A DNA stretch of 64,000 nucleotides from Candidatus Vallotiella sp. (ex Adelges kitamiensis). Its GTDB lineage: Bacteria; Pseudomonadota; Gammaproteobacteria; Burkholderiales; Burkholderiaceae. The notes beneath the pieces were generated by a model that was not told the origin of the DNA, did no database searches, and saw only the letters and a program-made list of their open reading frames with translations. Of the stretch, positions 57,348-64,000 are shown in pieces; positions within the stretch are counted from its first letter, which is position 1; every line of letters begins with the position of its first letter. The stretch spans positions 459,698-523,697 of the forward strand of contig NZ_CP080504.1 in assembly GCF_020342435.1 (NCBI RefSeq), written 5' to 3'. Both the position numbers and the translations under genes were made by a program.

Positions 57348-58175
57348 ATGTCGCAAGCATTACAGGAAATTATTAACACTGCCTGGGAAAAACGTACCCA
57401 GCTGTTACCCCAATCTGCCCCTACCAATGTCCGTGAGGCTATCGCATATGTTATTAGCGCACTAGATCAAGGCACACTGCGTATAGCAGAAAAGAGGGGA
57501 GACAAGTGGATCGTTAACCAATGGATAAAAAAAGCGGTGCTGCTATCATTTCGAATAGAAGAGAATATACCTATGCCCGCTGGTGGCTACTCGCAATTTT
57601 ACGATAAAGTTCCATCTAAGTTCGTAAACTACACACCCGAAGATTTCGCTGCTGGAGGCTTTCGCGTTGTTCCGCCAGGAATAGCACGCCGGGGATCATA
57701 TATCGCGAAGAACGTCGTTATGATGCCTTCATATATCAATATCGGTGCATATATCGGTGAAGGTACAATGGTCGATACTTGGGCCACCGTGGGCTCTTGT
57801 GCGCAGATCGGAAAAAACGTTCACCTATCCGGAGGAGTAGGTATTGGAGGCGTACTCGAGCCACTGCAGGCTAATCCGGTAATTATCGAAGACAATTGCT
57901 TTATTGGTGCACGCTCTGAAGTAGTCGAAGGAATAATCGTTGGAGAAAACTCAGTGATCTCAATGGGAGTTTATCTAGGACAAAGCACGAAAATCTATGA
58001 TCGTGAGACCCGAGAAGTCATTTATGGCCGTGTACCGCCGGGATCCGTTGTTGTATCAGGTAACCTACCGTCGTCTGACGGTGGACATAGTTTATACTGT
58101 GCCGTAATCGTTAAAAAAGTCGATGCTAAAACTCGGGCAAAAGTTGCAATTAACGAATTGCTCCGGGAAAACTAA
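57348..58175 (+). CDS. dapD: Tetrahydrodipicolinate N-succinyltransferase
   Basis: Succinylates tetrahydrodipicolinate before DapC acts. Left-handed beta-helix with hexapeptides such as IGAYIG and IGKNVH, and the [17 protein letters not shown] loop. The frame is open to a TTG at 57333, but ATG 57348 (MSQALQEII) gives 275 aa, the exact length of Burkholderia enzymes. The stop is 281 bases before dapE. Complete. Confidence 0.96.
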   Translation: MSQALQEIINTAWEKRTQLLPQSAPTNVREAIAYVISALDQGTLRIAEKRGDKWIVNQWIKKAVLLSFRIEENIPMPAGGYSQFYDKVPSKFVNYTPEDFAAGGFRVVPPGIARRGSYIAKNVVMMPSYINIGAYIGEGTMVDTWATVGSCAQIGKNVHLSGGVGIGGVLEPLQANPVIIEDNCFIGARSEVVEGIIVGENSVISMGVYLGQSTKIYDRETREVIYGRVPPGSVVVSGNLPSSDGGHSLYCAVIVKKVDAKTRAKVAINELLREN

Positions 58176-58456
58176 ATAACTATTCGTTAGGGTTCCTCTG
58201 TGCGAAGCAATAAAATCGGCTTTATGACCTTATAAACTTGTCAAGTTATAAAACTTAGCATACATGCATCTAGATAGCACAATATAGCGTGCTTTCAAAA
58301 TAGAGAAAAAGTAGTGTTTTCAAAAACAGCGATACCACGTTAATAATCGACAACAATCGCTTAATTCATCGATATGTAATCGTAAATAATGACGTCATTA
58401 AGGTGATCGCATCATCTAATGATAAGTATTCAGTACTATTCTGACCTTTTCTATTT

Positions 58457-59593
58457 ATGAGTCGTACACTTGCCCTGACTGAGTCTTTTATCAGACGTGC
58501 ATCTATTACACCTGAGGATAAAGGCTGCCAAGCATTGATAATAGATTGCCTCGTAGCGCTCGGATTTAACTGCGAAATATTTTCCGAAGGCGGTGTTACT
58601 AATCTTTGGGCACTTAAGCGTGGCCATAGTCGGATGGGTAAGCTTCTAGCCTTTGCTGGTCATACCGATGTAGTGCCAACCGGGCCTATTGAGCACTGGA
58701 GCACTAATCCATTTGTTCCTATGCAGCGTGATGGCCGCCTGTACGGACGTGGTGCAGCTGATATGAAATCGTCATTGGCTGCCTTTATTGTGGCAACAGA
58801 AGAATTTATTACGACCTATCCGGAGCACTGCGGTTCTATCGGCTTTCTAATTACTAGTGATGAAGAGGGACCGGCGTGCTATGGTACAATTAAAATAGTT
58901 GAGTGGCTTGAAGCGCGAGGTGATCTCCTCGACTACTGCGTGGTCGGTGAACCAACTTCTGGCGAACGCTTCGGCGATACATTAAAGAATGGGCGGCGCG
59001 GTTCTCTGTCTGGCATGTTGACTATACGTGGTATACAGGGTCATATCGCATACCCCCACCTAGCTAAAAATCCCGTGCATTTATTCGCGCCGGCGCTAGC
59101 GGACCTTGTGCGCGTAACTTGGGATCAGGGCAATGAATATTTTCCGTCAACTACATGGCAAGTATCAAAACTCCATGCTGGAGCTGGCGCAACTAATATA
59201 ATCCCAGGCAGTGTAAACGTCGACTTCAACTTTCGTTTCTCAACGGAAACAACGCCCGATAAATTAAAAGCGTGTGTGCATTCGATTCTTGACGCCCACG
59301 GGTTAGAGTATGTATTGACCTGGAACTTAAGTGGGATGCCATTTTTCACACCGCGTGGCGAACTATCTAGTGCGCTCGAGCAGGCAATCAAAGCTGAGAC
59401 GGGTATATGCCCTGTTTTTTCTACAACTGGTGGCACTTCTGATGGCCGATTTATTGCGCGGATTTGCAAGCAGGTTATAGAGTTTGGCCCATGTAATGCT
59501 TCAATCCATAAAGTCGATGAATATATTGAGTTACTCCACCTTGAGCTACTAAAAAACGTGTATCGGGGCGTGCTAGAGCGTCTTATTACATAA
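58457..59593 (+). CDS. dapE: Succinyl-diaminopimelate desuccinylase
   Basis: Di-zinc M20-family hydrolase that removes succinate to give LL-DAP. The metal ligands are His in [10 protein letters not shown], Asp in AADMKSS, Glu-Glu in TSDEEGPA, and Glu in VVGEPTS. The last His is expected in [13 protein letters not shown]. The dimerisation domain carries [11 protein letters not shown]. At 378 aa it is complete. With DapC and DapD it shows that meso-DAP synthesis is kept for peptidoglycan and possibly lysine supply. Confidence 0.96.
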   Translation: MSRTLALTESFIRRASITPEDKGCQALIIDCLVALGFNCEIFSEGGVTNLWALKRGHSRMGKLLAFAGHTDVVPTGPIEHWSTNPFVPMQRDGRLYGRGAADMKSSLAAFIVATEEFITTYPEHCGSIGFLITSDEEGPACYGTIKIVEWLEARGDLLDYCVVGEPTSGERFGDTLKNGRRGSLSGMLTIRGIQGHIAYPHLAKNPVHLFAPALADLVRVTWDQGNEYFPSTTWQVSKLHAGAGATNIIPGSVNVDFNFRFSTETTPDKLKACVHSILDAHGLEYVLTWNLSGMPFFTPRGELSSALEQAIKAETGICPVFSTTGGTSDGRFIARICKQVIEFGPCNASIHKVDEYIELLHLELLKNVYRGVLERLIT

Positions 59594-59685
59594 TAATTTG
59601 TGCGTTTCTTGGTAGTCCTAACATTAATTAGCCCCGCTGACATTCTGTGACCGATTCTATTACCAATGCTAACCCAGCGTTTACC

Positions 59686-60579
59686 ATGAACCACTCTTTT
59701 TTGACTGTCCGAGACTTACTACGCTATGCAGTCACTCGATTTAATCAGGCTCAATTAGCGTTCGGACAGGGTAATGCAAACGCTTATGATGAAGCTGCAT
59801 ATCTAGTACTTCATACTCTACACTTGCCCCTAGATACGTTAGATCCATTCCTTGATGCTCGTTTGCTGAAAGATGAAATCAGCGCAGTATTTGATATTAT
59901 TGAGCGGCGCGTCACACAGCGGTTGCCTGCGGCTTATCTGACACATGAAGCTTGGTTGCAAGGCTATCATTTTTATGTTGATGAGCGTGTAATAGTGCCG
60001 CGCTCTCTTATCGGCGAGTTATTGCTCAAGCGTCTATTTCCGTGGATCAACGCACCAGATGAACTGAGTGCAATACTCGAGTTGTGCACCGGGGCTGGTT
60101 GTCTTGCGATTATAGCGGCTTACGCATTTCCTTATGCCGACATTGATGCGATTGACTTGTCAAAAACGGCGCTTCAGGTAGCTCAACGGAACATCGATGA
60201 GTATGACTTAAATGAGCGGATTACGCTTTTCGAGGGTGACCTGTTTAAGCCACTACCGTCACGCCAATATGATTTGATTATCACTAATCCGCCGTATGTT
60301 AACGATGAATTAATGAGAACCCTACCCGCCGAGTACTGCCACGAACCACATATTGCACTTTCTGGGGGTTTCGATGGTATGGATATTGTACGCCGGATTA
60401 TCGGAGCAGCACACAAATGGCTAACTCAAGATGGCCTTTTAATCATCGAAATTGGAAACGGGCGACACCACTTAGAAGCTGCATTCGGTGGTCTTCCACT
60501 GGAATGGCTTCCAACTAATGCTGGGAACGATAGTGTTTTTTTGCTGCATGCGGCAGATCTACCGCACTACAAACATTAA
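59686..60579 (+). CDS. prmB: 50S ribosomal protein L3 N5-glutamine methyltransferase
   Basis: SAM-dependent enzyme that methylates a glutamine of protein L3. The Rossmann motif is ILELCTGAGCLAI and the Gln-binding NPPY is in IITNPPYVND. The N-terminal helical domain has AYDEAAYLVLHTLHLPLD. The frame is open to a GTG at 59647, but homologues start close to the TVRDLLRYAV segment, so I prefer ATG 59686 (297 aa). It follows dapE by 92 bases. A terminator lies directly after the stop codon. Confidence 0.94.
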   Translation: MNHSFLTVRDLLRYAVTRFNQAQLAFGQGNANAYDEAAYLVLHTLHLPLDTLDPFLDARLLKDEISAVFDIIERRVTQRLPAAYLTHEAWLQGYHFYVDERVIVPRSLIGELLLKRLFPWINAPDELSAILELCTGAGCLAIIAAYAFPYADIDAIDLSKTALQVAQRNIDEYDLNERITLFEGDLFKPLPSRQYDLIITNPPYVNDELMRTLPAEYCHEPHIALSGGFDGMDIVRRIIGAAHKWLTQDGLLIIEIGNGRHHLEAAFGGLPLEWLPTNAGNDSVFLLHAADLPHYKH

Positions 60580-60585
60580 AATAAC

Positions 60586-60616
60586 AAAAATGGTATTAGT
60601 GTCATATACCACTTTT
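60586..60616 (+). terminator. Intrinsic terminator after prmB
   Basis: AAAAATGGTAT on the left pairs with ATACCA plus TTTT on the right (one mismatch), with a loop of about nine bases and a T-run. It starts 7 bases after the prmB stop codon. Confidence 0.65.
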
Positions 60617-60771
60617 AATAAATGACCTTGCTGTCTAGTAAGGCACTGCTCTACGTTCAACACATGCAGCAGATCGCCATGTATGTTACATGAGAACTGC
60701 TAAAAGTATCATGACGGGTAAGATACAAGGAATAGCGCGCTGTGTGAGCTATTATTAGCTTACTTTCCTGT

Positions 60772-62217
60772 ATGAAGCTAGATTGGCTCCATTTTGGTAC
60801 ATTAATCGCTTGCGGTCATGTGCTCGGCATCATTGCCGCCTGCCATGCGATTCTTCACACGCGTACGTCTCAAGGTGCAATTGCGTGGGCTGTTTCCCTT
60901 ATAGCGATGCCTCACCTGACACTAATTCCATATCTATTTCTTGGACGTAGTCGTTTTAAGGGTTATGTCGATGCGCGACGCGTTGAATATAAGGCGATCC
61001 GAGAGCTGCGTTTAGATTTGATTGGTGATATTAGTAAGCAAGCTAACGTGCTAGACAATGCGCCGGTTAACCAGCTAGGTATACAAACTATTACCGCATT
61101 GTCATCGCTTGCGCGTATGTCGTTTTCAGCTGGTAACCATGTGCGCACACTTATTAATGGCGAAGCAACATTTGCAGCAATATTTGATGCAATCAATGCA
61201 GCACGTTATTATGTGCTTGTCCAATTTTTTATCATTCGAGCCGATACAGTCGGCGATATGCTTCGTGACGCACTTCTAGCTAAAGCAGCACAGGGGGTGC
61301 AGGTACACTTGCTATATGACAGCATCGGTAGTATCGACCTGCCGATAGCCTACCTGAGCGCTCTACGTGCCGGGAGCGTAGAAGTACATGCCTTTACTAC
61401 TAACCGCCGCTTTGTTAACCGATTCCAACTTAATTTCCGGAATCACCGAAAAATTGTCGTTGTCGATGGAGAATGCGCGTTTATCGGGGGTCATAACGTC
61501 GGTATTGAATACTTAGGTGGAAAACCATCGTTATCACCATGGCGTGATACGCACATTGAAGTTCATGGACCTGTTGTGAAACAAATCGAATTTGTATTCA
61601 TAGAGGATTGGTTCTGGGCTACTCAGCGGCTACCCTATACTACATCACTTATTAGACCATGCGATGGCAACATGCATTGCCAAGTTATCGCAAGTGGCCC
61701 AGCTGACCGACAAGAAACATGCCTGCTATTTTTTGTCGCATCTATTCATGCGGCACGTGAGCGGATCTGGATTACTAGTCCTTACTTAGTACCTGACGAA
61801 GCTGTATTCTCTGCCCTTAGACTGGCAGTAATGCGCGGTGTTGACGTTCGGGTAATGATCCCGGCACGCTGTGATCATATTGTTGTTTTTGAAGCTTCTC
61901 GGTTATACGCATATGATATGGTACATGCGGGCATCCAGGTCTTCTGTTATAGACCCGGCTTCCTTCACCAAAAAGTTGTACTTATTGATTCTATTGCTGC
62001 TGCGATTGGTAGTGCGAACCTTGATAATCGATCATTTCGCTTAAATTTTGAGATTATGCTATTGATTGTTGATTCTATATTCGCCGCAGAGGTTTCCGCT
62101 ATGCTCGAGGCAGATTTTGCATTATCTGATCTGATTCAAGCTAACGAATACGAGCGAACTCCAGCGTGGCGACGTATAGCAATGCATATTGCACGGCTGT
62201 TCGCACCAATTCTATAG
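60772..62217 (+). CDS. cls: Cardiolipin synthase (phospholipase D type)
   Basis: Membrane enzyme that makes cardiolipin from phosphatidylglycerol. Two N-terminal hydrophobic helices (about 8-30 and 36-58) precede two HKD motifs. The first is NHRKIVVVDGECAFIGG, the second LHQKVVLIDSIAAAIGSAN. At 481 aa it is full length and both active sites look intact. It stands alone between a terminator and an AT-rich spacer. Its substrate chain depends on CdsA, also in this window. Confidence 0.95.
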   Translation: MKLDWLHFGTLIACGHVLGIIAACHAILHTRTSQGAIAWAVSLIAMPHLTLIPYLFLGRSRFKGYVDARRVEYKAIRELRLDLIGDISKQANVLDNAPVNQLGIQTITALSSLARMSFSAGNHVRTLINGEATFAAIFDAINAARYYVLVQFFIIRADTVGDMLRDALLAKAAQGVQVHLLYDSIGSIDLPIAYLSALRAGSVEVHAFTTNRRFVNRFQLNFRNHRKIVVVDGECAFIGGHNVGIEYLGGKPSLSPWRDTHIEVHGPVVKQIEFVFIEDWFWATQRLPYTTSLIRPCDGNMHCQVIASGPADRQETCLLFFVASIHAARERIWITSPYLVPDEAVFSALRLAVMRGVDVRVMIPARCDHIVVFEASRLYAYDMVHAGIQVFCYRPGFLHQKVVLIDSIAAAIGSANLDNRSFRLNFEIMLLIVDSIFAAEVSAMLEADFALSDLIQANEYERTPAWRRIAMHIARLFAPIL

Positions 62218-62575
62218 CAGTGTGATAGGGCGGATTTGGTATAATTAATTTTTCATTAACTTGAAAATCCTAAACTACTTTGTATTTAATAAATTAAAGC
62301 TTTATTTATTCTGCTAATAAAAACATTTTGATCTTTTCGTTTTTATTGAAAAGTCATTTAACTTTAGATCATCAAGCTGAATGAATTCTTTTATTATACC
62401 GTATAGACTATTATCACGCTGTACTACAATTTAAGCTTCTTAAAAACTTAATGACTTATCAAGTTGAAAGATAAAACTGTCTGTAAGTATAAAACATGAA
62501 GGCCACCTTACTATTAACTTAATAGCTTCCTGCTTTTAGTTTTCAAAAAATTGTTTATATACTAGTTAAGCTATG
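62218..62575. other. Spacer between convergent cls and the peroxidase gene
   Basis: About 360 AT-rich bases; no gene, tRNA or strong terminator seen. Confidence 0.5.
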
Positions 62576-63055
62576 TTAAAGCAACTTCTTAATATCCGGC
62601 ATGATCACGTTAGAACCAGTAATAGGTCCATAGCGTTTAATTGGCTTACCTTCTCGGTTGACCAGAAACTTAGTAAAGTTCCATTTAATTGCTTTGGTTC
62701 CGAACAGCCCGGGTACTTTTCTTGTTAGATAACAGTATAACGGATGGGCATTAATTCCGTTTACATCAATTTTATCAAACATCTGAAATTTAAGCGCATA
62801 GTTTATTTGATAAAATTTATTAATCTTCTGTGTATCACGCGGCTCCTGCTTGCCAAACTGATCGCATGGAAATCCTAGTATCTCAAAACCGTATCCCGCA
62901 TATTGCTCATACAAAATCTGTAATCCCGCATACTGGGATACAAAACGGCATTCGCTAGCAGTATTAACAATTAAGAGAATTTTACCCCGATAACATTCTA
63001 GTGCGATATCATCGCCTTTCAGAGATCGGATAGAGAATGAATAGAGTTTGCTCAT
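62576..63055 (-). CDS. Glutathione peroxidase family protein
   Basis: Thiol peroxidase that reduces peroxides, in bacteria often with thioredoxin or glutathione. Cys36 in NTASECRFVSQYAG is the peroxidatic residue; the Gln/Trp partners lie in FPCDQFGKQEP and KWNFTKFLVNREG. The 159-aa length is normal for the bacterial BtuE/Gpx class. Its composition is more AT-rich than that of many neighbours. Substitutions at conserved sites (for example KQEP where GQEP is usual) suggest drift but not inactivation. Confidence 0.9.
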   Translation of the reverse strand: MSKLYSFSIRSLKGDDIALECYRGKILLIVNTASECRFVSQYAGLQILYEQYAGYGFEILGFPCDQFGKQEPRDTQKINKFYQINYALKFQMFDKIDVNGINAHPLYCYLTRKVPGLFGTKAIKWNFTKFLVNREGKPIKRYGPITGSNVIMPDIKKLL

Positions 63056-63711
63056 GAAGATGTACCCTGTAAGGGAATATCAGACTATTTAATTCAGATT
63101 TACTCTACAACAATATCTTTTCATACGTGTCTATTATAACTTTATTATTTATTAATATCTGCTTCAAGGGGCTTAGCTGTGAAGGCAATCAAAAAAATTT
63201 TGAGTTACTATTTATTATAGTCTATTATGTTTGTAGAACAAAAATGCCTAATCTGAGTGCAGTATATTTACATATTATAGCTATAGTATGTCATCAGAAA
63301 AACGTGCATTGTTATGACATAAAGCTCTAACAACCTCTAATATTGTATAATTATTCAGACACAAGATGTGCACATGCTATTGATCTTTCTTTGTTTTATA
63401 TTTAAATATAACCTAGTATCAGTGACTCGTTTTTCCATGTTTTCTATGAGCTATTTAATACAGATTAATACAGATGGACTATAAACTAAACTGACATAGA
63501 ATAATATTATGCCGGAGTATTAGTTCTAATAAAAACCTAGGAAATAGAAATGAATTCTACATAACTAAATTAATAGCTCAATTATTATAAATTTATTTAA
63601 ATCGCGTTTAAATATAAATTTAAACGTCTTCTATAATAAAGAAAGTGTATAAGTCACAGTTGACTAACACACGCAATACACCAGCCTCAATCCTCAATAA
63701 AATTAGGGTAC
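63056..63711. other. AT-rich spacer between the peroxidase gene and rpiA
   Basis: About 650 bases with no recognisable gene. A small open frame at 63127-63330 has only low-complexity, Leu/Ile/Cys-rich content and no family match. Confidence 0.5.
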
Positions 63712-64000
63712 TTAATATCTATTTCTAACACTGGGTGAAATACTTGAGATAGTTGGTTGCAGAAGAGATGAATAGTGCTTTACGTAATTAATACGTTGTA
63801 CACCGTGTTTAGTACCAACTAGGCATAAATTAGCACCAAATGCGGCGAATAAGCCGACAGTCACAATGCCTGGCCATTGATTCAGGCTACACTCAAGCGC
63901 AATAGGATTCTCAATAACTAACCCATTGATGTCAAGAATCTCATTACCATTTTCGGTAATAAATGGTTTCCCATCATGCGCAAGACGCAGAACTGGCGTA
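63712..64000 (-). CDS. rpiA: Ribose-5-phosphate isomerase A, 3' part
   Basis: The 5' end lies beyond the window. The visible C-terminal part reads [20 protein letters not shown], then [14 protein letters not shown] and [13 protein letters not shown], typical of RpiA, which interconverts ribose 5-phosphate and ribulose 5-phosphate in the pentose phosphate pathway. The protein usually ends soon after GV(R/Q)RI; here about 23 further residues follow before the stop at 63712-63714. This suggests loss of the original stop codon. The identity is firm for the visible part. Confidence 0.88.
   Translation of the reverse strand, partial: TPVLRLAHDGKPFITENGNEILDINGLVIENPIALECSLNQWPGIVTVGLFAAFGANLCLVGTKHGVQRINYVKHYSSLLQPTISSISPSVRNRY

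Noticed and set aside
63127-63330. 67-residue frame beside the peroxidase gene
   Set aside because: Composition is typical of translated AT-rich noncoding DNA; no motif or homology seen.

Overview
The window looks like a chromosome segment of a genome-reduced, host-restricted Burkholderiaceae bacterium. From memory, almost every protein reads as a Burkholderia, Paraburkholderia or Mycetohabitans homologue, and the gene blocks follow Burkholderia order (tig-clpP-clpX-lon; rnhB-lpxB-lpxA-fabZ-lpxD-bamA; dxr-cdsA-uppS-frr-pyrH-tsf-rpsB). The DNA has become AT-rich, and long spacers without genes separate intact housekeeping genes. By my sum, coding sequence covers roughly 72% of the window. Several expected genes are absent or survive as eroded fragments. 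This fits an insect or fungal endosymbiont part-way through genome reduction. 'Candidatus Vallotia'-type symbionts of adelgids are one candidate, but I infer this from gene content and did not run a search. I see no insertion sequence, prophage, CRISPR array or rRNA operon.

Layout. 0.1-1.4 kb: ispD-ispF (MEP isoprenoid pathway). 2.1-3.0 kb: decayed squalene/phytoene synthase family gene, then tRNA-Leu. 4.3-10.4 kb: tig-clpP-clpX-lon, then tRNA-Val. 11-12.4 kb: a lone MFS transporter. 13-19.5 kb: pgi and purL, divergent. 20-26 kb: bolA-yciB and ygfZ on the minus strand; mltG-tmk-holB-tatD on the plus strand. 26.2-28.2 kb: a large AT-rich spacer. 28-36 kb: bioB, a cold-shock gene, rnfH with a broken ratA, smpB, guaB, guaA and tRNA-Ser. 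36-43 kb: lipid A and outer-membrane block with a dead skp. 44-50 kb: dxr to rpsB. 51.5-60.6 kb: map, ligA, dapC-dapD-dapE, prmB. 60.8-64 kb: cls, a glutathione peroxidase and the 3' part of rpiA.

Functional picture. The cell keeps an outer membrane with lipid A (lpxA/B/D, fabZ, bamA). It keeps peptidoglycan precursors and remodelling (ispD/ispF/dxr/uppS for the lipid carrier, dapC/D/E for meso-DAP and lysine, mltG), purine synthesis (purL, guaA/B), core translation and protein quality control. Apparently lost are accessory envelope factors (skp; rseP absent from its usual place), the squalene/phytoene-synthase-like gene, ratA and probably several neighbours. I found no clearly novel system. 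The items most worth a second look are the three pseudogenes read across frames, a possible pseudoknotted rpsB leader, and several strong stem-loops in otherwise featureless spacers.
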